From positions 1-64,000 of the forward strand of contig NZ_JAHTBI010000009.1 of the NCBI RefSeq assembly GCF_019168305.1: DNA of 64,000 nt. The letters are read 5' to 3'. Of the stretch, positions 1-9,003 are shown piece by piece. Numbering within the stretch: the stretch's first letter is position 1; the number at the start of each line of letters is the position of its first letter. Both the position numbers and the translations under genes were made by a program. A model generated the notes under the pieces. That model saw only the letters and a program-made list of their open reading frames with translations. It had not been told where the DNA came from and did no database searches. The stretch comes from Pseudomonas aegrilactucae. Lineage in GTDB: Bacteria > Pseudomonadota > Gammaproteobacteria > Pseudomonadales > Pseudomonadaceae.

Positions 1-102
<102 letters not shown>

Positions 103-323
103 CGTTAGGCCGCTAACATCAACCTTTTTTAACTAATTTCACACCACCCCACTCTTGCTCCACCCCCATACCGCGCTAACATCAGTCGTTGGGAAAGTTT
201 GGCAACCACACTCAAGTCGCACGGCCAGTGAACCGATACAGTCACAGCCAGATCATGAATCTTGATAACGGCCAATAGTGGATTGCCACAGTTGATGGCA
301 AAATGATGCCATGCGCATGGATT
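103..323. other. Intergenic leader upstream of bifA, no gene seen
   Basis: This stretch is less GC-rich than its surroundings. It contains a weak 5-bp hairpin (104-117) followed by a T-run at 125-130, which could be a poor terminator for something entering from the left. The decamer GCTAACATCA occurs twice (113-122 and 174-183). I found no ORF with a ribosome-binding site and no convincing promoter for bifA, although its transcription start must lie here or further left. Confidence 0.4.
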
Positions 324-336
324 AAGGAACCCCCCA

Positions 337-2388
337 TTGAAGCTGGAACTCAAAAACAGCTTGTCAGTCAAGTTGCTCAGGGTGGTCCTGCTCTCGGCGC
401 TGGCTGTCGGCGTGGTACTCAGCTGTGCGCAAATCGTGTTCGACGCCTACAAGACCCGTCAGGCGGTGGCCAACGACGCCCAGCGAATCCTCGACATGTT
501 CCGCGACCCCTCGACCCAGGCCGTGTACAGCCTGGACCGCGAAATGGGCATGCAGGTCATCGAAGGCCTGTTCCAGGACGAATCCGTGCGCATGGCCTCC
601 ATCGGCCACCCCAATGAAACCATGCTGGCCGAAAAGTCCCGCCCACTGCAAGAACTGCCGACCCGCTGGCTGACCGACCTGATCCTCGGCCAGGAGCGCA
701 CGTTCACCACCCAACTGGTGGGGCGCGGCCCGTACAGCGAATACTACGGCGACCTCAGCATCACCCTCGATACCGCCGCCTACGGCGAAGGCTTCATCGT
801 CAACTCGGTGATCATCTTCATCTCCGGGGTGCTGCGTGCACTGGCCATGGGCCTGGTGCTGTACCTGGTCTACCACTGGCTGCTGACCAAGCCACTGTCG
901 AAAATCATCGAGAACCTCACCCAGATCAATCCCGACCGCCCCAGCCAGCACCAGTTGCCGCTGCTCAAGGGCCACGAGAAGAACGAGCTGGGCCTGTGGG
1001 TCAATACCGCCAACCAGTTGCTGGCCTCCATCGAGCGCAACACGCACCTGCGCCACGAAGCCGAAAACAGCCTGCTGCGCATGGCCCAGTACGACTTCCT
1101 CACCGGCCTGCCCAACCGCCAGCAACTGCAACAGCAACTGGACAAGATCCTGGTCGACGCCGGGCGCCTGCAGCGCCGGGTAGCCGTGCTGTGCGTGGGC
1201 CTGGATGACTTCAAGAGCATCAACGAGCAGTTCAGCTACCAGGCCGGTGACCAGCTGTTGCTGGCGCTGGCCGACCGTCTGCGCGCCCACAGCGGTCGCC
1301 TGGGCGCCCTTGCCCGTTTGGGCGGCGACCAGTTCGCGCTGGTGCAGGCCGACATCGAGCAGCCTTACGAGGCCGCCGAGCTGGCCCAGAGCATCCTCGA
1401 TGACCTGGAGGCACCGTTTGCCCTGGACCACCAGGAAATCCGCCTGCGCGCCACCATCGGCATCACCCTGTTCCCCGAGGACGGCGCCAGCACCGAAAAG
1501 CTGCTGCAAAAAGCCGAACAGACCATGACCCTGGCCAAGAGCCGCTCGCGCAACCGCTACCAGTTCTACATCGCCAGCGTCGACAGCGAGATGCGCCGGC
1601 GCCGCGAACTGGAAAAAGACCTGCGCGAAGCCCTGCCCCGCAACCAGCTGTACCTGGTGTACCAGCCACAGATCAGCTACCGCGATCACCGCGTGGTCGG
1701 CGTCGAGGCGCTGCTGCGCTGGCAGCACCCCGAGCTGGGCATGGTGCCACCCGACCAGTTCATCCCGCTGGCCGAACAGAACGGCAACATCATCGTGATC
1801 GGCGAATGGGTGCTCGACCAGGCCTGCCGGCAGCTGCGCGAATGGCATGACCAGGGTTTCAGCGACCTGCGCATGGCCGTCAACCTGTCCACCGTGCAAC
1901 TGCACCACAGCGAACTGCCACGGGTGGTCAACAACCTGCTGCAGATCTATCGCCTGCCACCGCGCAGCCTGGAGCTTGAAGTCACCGAGACCGGCCTGAT
2001 GGAAGACATCAGCACCGCCGCCCAGCACCTGCTGAGCCTGCGCCGTTCGGGCGCGCTGATCGCCATCGACGACTTCGGCACCGGCTATTCATCGCTCAGC
2101 TACCTGAAGTCGCTGCCGCTGGACAAGATCAAGATCGACAAGAGCTTCGTCCAGGACCTGCTCGACGATGACGACGACGCCACCATCGTTCGCGCAATCA
2201 TCCAGCTGGGCAAGAGCCTGGGCATGCAGGTGATCGCCGAGGGCGTCGAAACCGCCGAGCAGGAGGCCTACATCATTGCCCAGGGCTGCCACGAAGGTCA
2301 GGGCTACCACTACAGCAAACCCCTGCCGGCACGCGAGCTGACCGCCTTCCTCAAGCACGCCCAACGCAACCAGGTGTCGATTCTGTGA
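337..2388 (+). CDS. bifA: BifA-type c-di-GMP phosphodiesterase (degenerate GGDEF + EAL)
   Basis: Inner-membrane c-di-GMP enzyme of 683 residues. The start is TTG, supported by AAGGA at 324-328, eight bases upstream. Two membrane segments (about 12-32 and 155-185) flank a periplasmic region. A GGDEF domain follows, with the active-site motif altered to GGDQF (residues 329-333), then an EAL domain with E457-A-L and DDFGTGYSS intact. Altered GGDEF plus intact EAL is the signature of P. aeruginosa BifA, a phosphodiesterase that lowers c-di-GMP and favours motility and biofilm dispersal. Its position next to icmP also fits. I infer no cyclase activity, with the GGDQF domain possibly acting as an allosteric GTP site. 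Confidence 0.9.
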   Translation: MKLELKNSLSVKLLRVVLLSALAVGVVLSCAQIVFDAYKTRQAVANDAQRILDMFRDPSTQAVYSLDREMGMQVIEGLFQDESVRMASIGHPNETMLAEKSRPLQELPTRWLTDLILGQERTFTTQLVGRGPYSEYYGDLSITLDTAAYGEGFIVNSVIIFISGVLRALAMGLVLYLVYHWLLTKPLSKIIENLTQINPDRPSQHQLPLLKGHEKNELGLWVNTANQLLASIERNTHLRHEAENSLLRMAQYDFLTGLPNRQQLQQQLDKILVDAGRLQRRVAVLCVGLDDFKSINEQFSYQAGDQLLLALADRLRAHSGRLGALARLGGDQFALVQADIEQPYEAAELAQSILDDLEAPFALDHQEIRLRATIGITLFPEDGASTEKLLQKAEQTMTLAKSRSRNRYQFYIASVDSEMRRRRELEKDLREALPRNQLYLVYQPQISYRDHRVVGVEALLRWQHPELGMVPPDQFIPLAEQNGNIIVIGEWVLDQACRQLREWHDQGFSDLRMAVNLSTVQLHHSELPRVVNNLLQIYRLPPRSLELEVTETGLMEDISTAAQHLLSLRRSGALIAIDDFGTGYSSLSYLKSLPLDKIKIDKSFVQDLLDDDDDATIVRAIIQLGKSLGMQVIAEGVETAEQEAYIIAQGCHEGQGYHYSKPLPARELTAFLKHAQRNQVSIL

Positions 2389-2447
2389 GGGGCCACGCTG
2401 CCCCGGCGCAGCGTGAACACCCATTTGAATATTTAGGCGGCAACCTC

Positions 2448-2477
2448 TTTACAGAAAATGCATATCTTTCGCATTAT
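2448..2477 (+). promoter_or_regulatory. Candidate sigma70 promoter with Fur-like operator for icmP
   Basis: TTTACA (2448-2453) and CATTAT (2472-2477) are separated by 18 bases, a fair -35/-10 pair. The spacer at 2454-2472 matches a 19-bp Fur consensus recalled from memory at about 12 of 19 positions and carries an AATGC-N9-GCATT dyad. Iron repression would fit an imelysin gene, but the match is modest. Confidence 0.35.
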
Positions 2478-2534
2478 GTTGCACCTTTGCGTGCGGCTGC
2501 ACGCCTGTTCAACCTCTCGACGCAGGAATAGCCC

Positions 2535-3869
2535 ATGATTCGTATGCCTCTGGCCACCGCCAGTCTGCTGGCCATTGCCATCTCCCTCGCCGGCTGCGGC
2601 GATGACAAGGACAAGGCCGCCGCGCCACAGGCTGGCGCACCTGCCGCCGCCACCACCGCTGCCCCGGCAGCCGGTGCAGTGGACGAGGCCGCCGGCAAGG
2701 CGGTGGTCAAGCACTACGCCGACATGGTCTTCGCCGTGTACAGCGACTCGCTGAGCACCGCCAAAACCCTGCAAGGCGCGATCGACGCCTTCCTGGCAAC
2801 CCCCAACGACGACACCCTGAACGCCGCCAAGGCCGCCTGGGTAGCTGCCCGCGTACCGTACCTGCAAAGCGAAGTGTTCCGCTTCGGCAACACCATCATC
2901 GACGACTGGGAAGGTCAGGTGAACGCCTGGCCGCTGGATGAAGGCCTGATCGACTACGTCGACAAGAGCTACGAGCACGCCCTGGGCAACCCGGGCGCCA
3001 CCGCCAACATCATCGCCAACACCCAGATCCAGGTGGGCGAGGACAAGGTCGACGTCAAGGACATCACTCCCGAGAAGCTGGCCAGCCTGAACGAGCTGGG
3101 CGGTTCGGAGGCCAACGTCGCCACCGGCTACCACGCCATCGAATTCCTGCTCTGGGGCCAGGACCTGAACGGCACCGGCCCAGGCGCAGGCAACCGTCCG
3201 GCTTCGGACTACCTGGAAGGCAAAGGCGCCACCGGCGAGCACAACGAGCGCCGTCGTGCCTACCTCAAGGCCGTGACCCAACTGCTGGTCACCGACCTGG
3301 AGGAAATGGTCGGCAACTGGAAGCCAGCGGTCGCTGACAACTATCGCGCCACCCTGGAAGCCGAGCCGGTATCCAACGGCCTGCGCAAGATGCTGTTCGG
3401 CATGGGCAGCCTGTCGCTGGGTGAACTGGCGGGCGAGCGCATGAAGGTTTCGCTGGAAGCCAACTCGCCGGAAGACGAGCAGGACTGCTTCAGCGACAAC
3501 ACCCACTACTCGCACTTCTACGATGCCAAGGGTATCCGCAACGTCTACCTGGGCGAGTACACCCGCACCGACGGCACCAAGCTGACCGGCCCGAGCCTGT
3601 CGTCGCTGGTGGCCAAGGTCGACGCAGCCACCGACAGCACGCTGAAGGCTGACCTGGAAGCCACCGAGGCGAAGATCCAGGTCATGGTCGACCACGCTGC
3701 CAAAGGCGAGCACTACGACCAGTTGATTGCGGCCGACAATGCGGCGGGCAACCAGATCGTGCGTGACGCCATCGCTTCGCTGGTCAAACAGACCGGTGCG
3801 ATCGAGCAGGCCGCTGGCAAGCTGGGCATCACCGACCTGAACCCGGATACCGCTGACCACGAGTTCTGA
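2535..3869 (+). CDS. icmP: Imelysin-family lipoprotein (IcmP-like)
   Basis: Periplasmic peptidase M75/imelysin-family protein of 444 residues. The signal peptide ends in a lipobox (LAGC, lipidated Cys21), followed by an Ala/Pro-rich linker to about residue 48. The family GxHxxE motif is present as G198-Y-H200-A-I-E203, a presumed metal-binding site. P. aeruginosa IcmP was described as an insulin-cleaving metalloproteinase, while related proteins are iron-regulated or part of iron uptake; the physiological substrate is unclear. AGGAA precedes the ATG. A strong terminator follows at 3889, so it is probably transcribed separately from the three related genes downstream. Confidence 0.85.
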   Translation: MIRMPLATASLLAIAISLAGCGDDKDKAAAPQAGAPAAATTAAPAAGAVDEAAGKAVVKHYADMVFAVYSDSLSTAKTLQGAIDAFLATPNDDTLNAAKAAWVAARVPYLQSEVFRFGNTIIDDWEGQVNAWPLDEGLIDYVDKSYEHALGNPGATANIIANTQIQVGEDKVDVKDITPEKLASLNELGGSEANVATGYHAIEFLLWGQDLNGTGPGAGNRPASDYLEGKGATGEHNERRRAYLKAVTQLLVTDLEEMVGNWKPAVADNYRATLEAEPVSNGLRKMLFGMGSLSLGELAGERMKVSLEANSPEDEQDCFSDNTHYSHFYDAKGIRNVYLGEYTRTDGTKLTGPSLSSLVAKVDAATDSTLKADLEATEAKIQVMVDHAAKGEHYDQLIAADNAAGNQIVRDAIASLVKQTGAIEQAAGKLGITDLNPDTADHEF

Positions 3870-3888
3870 GAGTAGCGCGCTGAACAAG

Positions 3889-3914
3889 AGGCGGCCTTCG
3901 GGTCGCCTTTTTTG
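3889..3914 (+). terminator. Rho-independent terminator after icmP
   Basis: A GC-rich stem closed by a TTCG tetraloop (GGCGGCC TTCG GGTCGCC) is followed by a T-run, 20 bases after the icmP stop codon. Confidence 0.85.
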
Positions 3915-3959
3915 TTCACGGGCCTCTTCGCTGGCAAGCCAGCGAAGAGGCCCGTGAAC
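3914..3959. repeat. Perfect REP palindrome
   Basis: Two perfectly complementary 21-base arms surround a four-base loop (CAAG at 3935-3938). The arms contain the core CTTCGCTGG shared with the other REP elements in this window. It overlaps the tail of the icmP terminator and could add transcript-end protection. Confidence 0.8.
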
Positions 3960-4061
3960 CTGACACAGATTTCATCCAGCAAACGCAAATCCCTCTTATT
4001 CATATCCCCCACGCCTGCTAAGCTTGCACGCCAGTTTTTCGCCAGCCATCCAGGACCCTCG

Positions 4062-5489
4062 ATGCCCGCTCTGCTTCACCGTGCCTCCCCTCTGCTGCTG
4101 GCCCTGGCCCTGAGCGCCTGTGACGACGCCCCGCGTTTCACCCAGGCCGAACCTGGCGAGGCGCGTGCCGGTGACAGCGCGACGGTGAACAAGCGCGACC
4201 AGAATGCCTATTCCATGCCCTCGGCCAACCTGGCGCCCAGCCGGCGCCTGGATTTCAGCGTGGGCAACAGCTTCTTTCGCAGCCCCTGGGTGATCGCCCC
4301 GTCGACCACCACCGCGCGCGACGGTCTCGGCCCGTTGTTCAATACCAACGCCTGCCAGAACTGCCACATCAAGGACGGCCGCGGCCACCCGCCGGCACCC
4401 GACGCGAAAAACGCGGTGTCGATGCTGGTGCGCCTGTCGATCCCCGACCAGCCGCACTACGCCAAGGTCATCGAACAGATGGGCATCGTTCCCGAGCCGG
4501 TGTACGGTGGCCAACTGCAGGACATGGCCGTGCCTGGCGTGGCGCCCGAAGGCAAGGTACGCGTGGCCTACACCCCGGTGAACGTCACCTTCAAGGACGG
4601 CACCCAGGTCGAACTGCGCCAGCCGCACCTGAAGATTACCCAGCTTGGCTACGGCCCGATGCACCCCGACACGCGGTTCTCGGCCCGAGTCGCCCCGCCG
4701 ATGATCGGCCTGGGCCTGCTCGAAGCCATTTCCGACGCAGACATCCTGGCCAATGCCGACCCCGATGACCGCAACGGTGACGGCATCCGCGGCCGCCCCA
4801 ATCAGGTCTGGGACGATGCGCAAGGCAAGACCGTACTCGGGCGCTTCGGCTGGAAAGCCGGGCAACCCAACCTCAACCAGCAGAACGTGCACGCGTTCTC
4901 CGGCGACATGGGCCTGACCACCGCCCTGCGCCCGATGGACGACTGCACCCCGGCGCAGACCGACTGCCTGGCCCAGCCCACTGGCAATGGCACCGACGGC
5001 GAGCAGGAAGTCAGCGAGAACATCCTGCGCCTGGTGCTGTTCTACACACGCAACCTGGCCGTGCCGGTGCGCAAGGACGTCGATTCACCCCAGGTGCTGG
5101 CCGGCAAGAACCTGTTCTTCCAGGCCGGCTGCCAGGGCTGCCACACCCCGCAGTTCACCACCTCGGCCAGCGCCGCCGAGCCGGAGCTGGCCAACCAGCT
5201 GATTCGCCCCTACAGCGATCTGCTGCTGCACGACATGGGCCCGGGCCTGGCCGACCACCGCAGCGAATTCGCCGCCGGCGGCCAGGACTGGCGTACCGCG
5301 CCGCTGTGGGGCATCGGCCTGAACCAGACCGTCAGTGGCCACACCCAGTTTCTGCATGATGGGCGCGCCCGCAACCTGCTGGAAGCCGTGCTGTGGCACG
5401 GCGGCGAAGCGGAACCTGCGCGCCAGCACGTCTTGACCTTCAATGCCGAGCAGCGCGCTGCGCTGCTGGCGTTCCTGAACTCACTCTAG
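4062..5489 (+). CDS. Di-haem lipoprotein, DUF1111 / thiol-oxidoreductase-like
   Basis: Predicted periplasmic lipoprotein of 475 residues with a lipobox (LSAC, Cys20). Two c-type haem motifs are visible, C98-Q-N-C101-H102 and C357-Q-G-C360-H361, typical of the DUF1111 di-haem family related to MauG-like peroxidases. The start at 4062 is chosen because it gives a proper signal peptide and follows AGGA; an earlier in-frame codon would add residues lacking signal character. It lies between two imelysin genes, 14 bp before the second, as in P. aeruginosa PA4370-PA4373. A redox role in handling a metal together with the imelysins is an inference. Confidence 0.8.
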   Translation: MPALLHRASPLLLALALSACDDAPRFTQAEPGEARAGDSATVNKRDQNAYSMPSANLAPSRRLDFSVGNSFFRSPWVIAPSTTTARDGLGPLFNTNACQNCHIKDGRGHPPAPDAKNAVSMLVRLSIPDQPHYAKVIEQMGIVPEPVYGGQLQDMAVPGVAPEGKVRVAYTPVNVTFKDGTQVELRQPHLKITQLGYGPMHPDTRFSARVAPPMIGLGLLEAISDADILANADPDDRNGDGIRGRPNQVWDDAQGKTVLGRFGWKAGQPNLNQQNVHAFSGDMGLTTALRPMDDCTPAQTDCLAQPTGNGTDGEQEVSENILRLVLFYTRNLAVPVRKDVDSPQVLAGKNLFFQAGCQGCHTPQFTTSASAAEPELANQLIRPYSDLLLHDMGPGLADHRSEFAAGGQDWRTAPLWGIGLNQTVSGHTQFLHDGRARNLLEAVLWHGGEAEPARQHVLTFNAEQRAALLAFLNSL

Positions 5490-5503
5490 AGAAGGAGCCG
5501 GAC

Positions 5504-6568
5504 ATGTTCCGTCCCAAGCTGTTGTTCACCAGCCTCGCCGCCCTCGCCCTGGGCGCTTGCGCACCGCAAGACCCGCAGGCCGTGACCTCCGCCGCCATCG
5601 CCAAGCAGGTGATCCTGCCGACCTACAGCCGCTGGGTCGAAGCTGACCGTCAGTTGGCCGTCAGCGCCCTGGCCTTCTGCGAAGGCAAGGCAGACCTGGC
5701 CACCGCGCGCGCCGACTTCCTGCATGCACAGAAAGCCTGGGCCGAACTGCAACCGCTGCTGATCGGCCCGCTGGCCGAGGGCAACCGCGCCTGGCAGGTG
5801 CAGTTCTGGCCCGACAAGAAGAACCTGGTCGGCCGCCAGGTCGAGCAACTGGTCAACGGCGACAAGCCGGTCGACACCGACACCGTGGCCAAGTCCAGCG
5901 TGGTGGTGCGCGGCCTGTCGGCCTACGAGTACATCCTGTTCGACAGCAAGCCCGACGTCGCCACGGCCGAACAGAAAGCCCGTTACTGCCCGCTGCTGGT
6001 GGCCATCGGCGAACACCAGAAGAACCTTGCCGAAGAGATCCTCAAGGGCTGGAACAGCACCGACGGCATGCTCGCGCAGATGAGCAAGTTCCCCAACCAG
6101 CGTTACGCCGACTCGCACGAAGCGATCGCTGACCTGCTGCGCGCCCAGGTCACCGCCCTGGATACCCTGAAGAAAAAGCTCGGCACGCCGATGGGCCGCC
6201 TGAGCAAGGGCATCCCGCAGCCGCTGCAGGCAGAAGCCTGGCGCAGCCATTCCTCGCTCAAGAGCCTGCAAGCCAGCCTGACCGCTGCGCAAACCGTCTG
6301 GGTGGGCGTGGACAACCAGGGCCTGCGCGGCCTGCTGGGCAAGGACCAGAAGGCCCTGGCCGACAAGATCGACGCGGCTTATGCTGATTCGCTCAAGCAC
6401 ATGGCAGCGCTTGACCGGCCGCTGGGCGAACTGCTGGCCGACGATGCCGGTCGCCAGCAGCTCAATGCGTTCTACGACAGCCTGAACGTGGTTCATCGCC
6501 TGCATGAAGGTGAACTGGCCAAGGCCTTGAACATCCAACTGGGCTTCAATGCCAACGACGGTGACTGA
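5504..6568 (+). CDS. Second imelysin-family lipoprotein
   Basis: Predicted lipoprotein of 354 residues, with AAGGAG placed seven bases before the ATG and a lipobox LGAC (Cys19). The body is helical imelysin-like sequence, shorter and divergent from the first imelysin at 2535. The GxHxxE motif is replaced by a GLSAYEYILF segment, so the canonical His is missing and metal binding may differ. It sits 14 bp after the di-haem gene and two bases before the next gene, so these are very likely one operon. Function is not established. Confidence 0.78.
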   Translation: MFRPKLLFTSLAALALGACAPQDPQAVTSAAIAKQVILPTYSRWVEADRQLAVSALAFCEGKADLATARADFLHAQKAWAELQPLLIGPLAEGNRAWQVQFWPDKKNLVGRQVEQLVNGDKPVDTDTVAKSSVVVRGLSAYEYILFDSKPDVATAEQKARYCPLLVAIGEHQKNLAEEILKGWNSTDGMLAQMSKFPNQRYADSHEAIADLLRAQVTALDTLKKKLGTPMGRLSKGIPQPLQAEAWRSHSSLKSLQASLTAAQTVWVGVDNQGLRGLLGKDQKALADKIDAAYADSLKHMAALDRPLGELLADDAGRQQLNAFYDSLNVVHRLHEGELAKALNIQLGFNANDGD

Positions 6569-6570
6569 TC

Positions 6571-7668
6571 ATGCTGCGACGCCAGGCCCTCAAACTCGGT
6601 AGCGTGCTGCTCAGCGCCCTGACGCTGGGCGGCTGGACCCTGTGGCGCATCAAGGGCCAGCAGCCGCTGCTGCTGTCGGCCCGCGACGATGCCGAAGGCG
6701 GGCATTACGCGGTCGGCTATCGCCTGGACGGCACCCAGGTGTTTGCCACCCGGGTAGGCCTGCGTTGCCACGACATCATCAATCACCCGACGCAGCCGAT
6801 TGCGCTGTTCGTGGCGCGCCGCCCCGGCACCGAGAGCTACCTGATCGACCTGCGCGACGGGCGCCTGCTGCAGACCGTGGCCTCGCAGCCGAACCGGCAC
6901 TTCTACGGCCATGCGGTGATCCACAAGGGTGGCGAATGGCTGTACGCCACCGAGAACGACACCACCGACCCGGGCCGTGGCCTGCTCGGGGTGTACCGTT
7001 TCGAGGCGCAGCGGCTGGTGTACAGCGGCGAGATCCCGACCCACGGCATCGGCCCGCACCAGGTGTCGTGGCTGCCGGATGGCGAGACCCTGGTGGTGGC
7101 CAACGGCGGCATCCGCACCGAGGCCGAGAGCCGCGTCGAGATGAACCTCGATGCGATGCAGCCCAGCCTGGTGCTGATGCAGCGTGACGGTACGCTGCTG
7201 AGCAAGGAGACACTGAGCCAGCAGATGAACAGCGTGCGCCACCTGGCGATCGCCGATGACGGCACCGTGCTGGCGTGCCAGCAGTTCATGGGCGGTGCGG
7301 ATGAAACCGCCGAGCTGCTGGCGATCAAGCGGCCGGGGCAGCCGTTCACGGCGTTCCCGGTGCCTGAGCGCCAGTTGCAGGCCATGGCCCAGTACACCGC
7401 CAGCGTGGCGGTGCACAGCGAGTTGCGCCTGGTGGCGATGACTGCGCCGCGAGCCAACCGGCTGTTCATCTGGGACCTGGACAGCGCCGACGTGAAGCTG
7501 GACGCACCGATGCCCGATTGCGCCGGCGTGGGAGCGGTGGCGGATGGTTTTGTGGTGACGTCGGGCCAGGGGCGTTGCCGGCTGTATGACTGCCGCAAGG
7601 CCGAGCTGGTCGGGCAGCCGCTGCAGTTGCCGTCGGGGCTGTGGGACAACCATCTGCACCTGATCTGA
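6571..7668 (+). CDS. DUF1513 beta-propeller-like periplasmic protein
   Basis: Protein of 365 residues with an N-terminal hydrophobic signal or anchor (about 8-27) and the DUF1513 pattern: repeated short strands with GHAVIHKGGEWLYATEND- and GIGPHQVSWLPDG-like turns suggesting a WD40/YVTN-type propeller. It starts two bases after the second imelysin stop, so it is translationally coupled as the last gene of the set. Its function is unknown. Constant association with imelysins and a di-haem protein suggests a shared periplasmic, possibly metal-acquisition, process. REPIN 7683-7765 follows. Confidence 0.75.
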   Translation: MLRRQALKLGSVLLSALTLGGWTLWRIKGQQPLLLSARDDAEGGHYAVGYRLDGTQVFATRVGLRCHDIINHPTQPIALFVARRPGTESYLIDLRDGRLLQTVASQPNRHFYGHAVIHKGGEWLYATENDTTDPGRGLLGVYRFEAQRLVYSGEIPTHGIGPHQVSWLPDGETLVVANGGIRTEAESRVEMNLDAMQPSLVLMQRDGTLLSKETLSQQMNSVRHLAIADDGTVLACQQFMGGADETAELLAIKRPGQPFTAFPVPERQLQAMAQYTASVAVHSELRLVAMTAPRANRLFIWDLDSADVKLDAPMPDCAGVGAVADGFVVTSGQGRCRLYDCRKAELVGQPLQLPSGLWDNHLHLI

Positions 7669-7682
7669 GACCCGGTCGCCCT

Positions 7683-7765
7683 CTTCGCTGGCAAGCCAGC
7701 TCCCACAGGCTCTCCATTGCCTTGAAGGCAAAGGTGTACCTGTGGGAGCTGGCTTGCCAGCGAAG
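7683..7765. repeat. REPIN (inverted REP pair)
   Basis: The left arm CTTCGCTGGCAAGCCAGCTC (continuing to 7709) and its reverse complement at 7739-7765 enclose about 29 bases. It lies in the gap between the DUF1513 gene and the RND operon. Confidence 0.85.
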
Positions 7766-7837
7766 GGGCCGGTACGGGCAACGAAATATCGCAGACCAAC
7801 TAGACTTCGGCAACTACGCATCCAGGGAAACCGGACT

Positions 7838-8990
7838 ATGCTGCGCCGTCGCATGCTCATCATGTTAGGGGTCGTCTTGCTGCTCGTGCTGGGCCTGGGG
7901 GGCTACAAGGCGTTCTCGGTCTATCGGCAGATCCAGCAATTCTCCGCACCCAAGCCCCCGGTCAGCGTCGCCGCCGCCCAGGCCCGCGAACAGTCGTGGC
8001 AAAGCCGCCTGCCCGCGGTCGGCAGCCTCAAGGCCCTGCAAGGCGTCGACCTGAGCCTGGAAATCGCCGGCACGGTCAAAGCCCTGCACTTCGAATCCGG
8101 GCAGACGGTCAAGGCCGGGCAACTGCTGCTGCAACTGGACAGCGACGTCGAAACCGCCCTGCTCGGCACGGCCCAGGCCGACCTGGGGCTGGCGCAAGTC
8201 GACTACCAGCGCGGCAGCCAGCTGGTCGGCAGCCAGGCCATCTCCAAGGGCGAGTTCGACCGCCTGCGCGCACAACTGCTGCGCAACCAGGCGGTGGTCG
8301 CACAACTCAAGGCGTCATTGGCGAAAAAAGAGCATCAGCGCCCCGTTCAGCGGTACCATCGGCATCCGCCAGGTCGACCTGGGCAGCTACCTGGCCAGCG
8401 GCACGGTGATCGCCACCCTGCAGGATCTGAGCAGCCTGTATGTGGACTTTTTCGTGCCGGAACAGGCACTGCCCAAGCTGACCCTCGGCCAGCAGGCGCT
8501 GGTGTCGGTGGCCGCGCATCCCGGCCAGACCTTCACCGCCACCCTCAGCGCCATCAACCCCAAGGTCGATGATGCCACCCGCAATGTACTGGTACGCGCC
8601 ACCCTGGCCAATCCCGAGGGCAAGCTGCTGCCGGGCATGTTCGCCAACCTGCAGGTGCTGCTGCCCGACCCGCGCAACGAGGTGGTGGTGCCGCAGAGCG
8701 CGGTGACCTACACCCTCTACGGCAACTCGGTGTACGTGGCCGCGCCAAGGAAGGCCGAAGACGCCCAGGCCGAAAACACCGCCGCGGGCCAGCCACAGCT
8801 GATCGCCGAGCGGCGCTTTGTCGAGACTGGCGAGCGCCGCGATGGCCTGGTGGTCATCAGCAAAGGGCTCACCCCCGGCGAAACCGTGGTCACCGCCGGC
8901 CAGCTCAAGCTGACCCAGGGCGCGGCCATTGCCCTGACCCCCGACAAGACCCTGAACGCCGAACCGAACAGCCCACCGCGCGCCGACTGA
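7838..8990 (+). pseudogene. mexV: MexV-like RND adaptor (apparent frameshift)
   Basis: Periplasmic membrane-fusion protein that would link the inner-membrane pump encoded next to an outer-membrane channel. An N-terminal signal anchor (about 8-24) precedes lipoyl/barrel-sandwich and beta-barrel regions. The frame breaks in an A6 run at 8324-8329. Upstream frame 7838-8330 continues as family-like sequence only after a one-base shift, into ISAPFSGTIGIRQVDLG, and then to 8990. Removing one A restores 383 residues, the usual length. The gene ends 13 bp before the pump gene. A sequencing error is more likely than a dead gene. The name rests on synteny with PA4374. Confidence 0.75.
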
Positions 8991-9003
8991 TCAAGGAACC
9001 GTC

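Noticed and set aside
364..2028. Minus-strand open frame of 554 codons opposite bifA
   Set aside because: Shadow of bifA: low-complexity composition, no ribosome-binding site and no domain.
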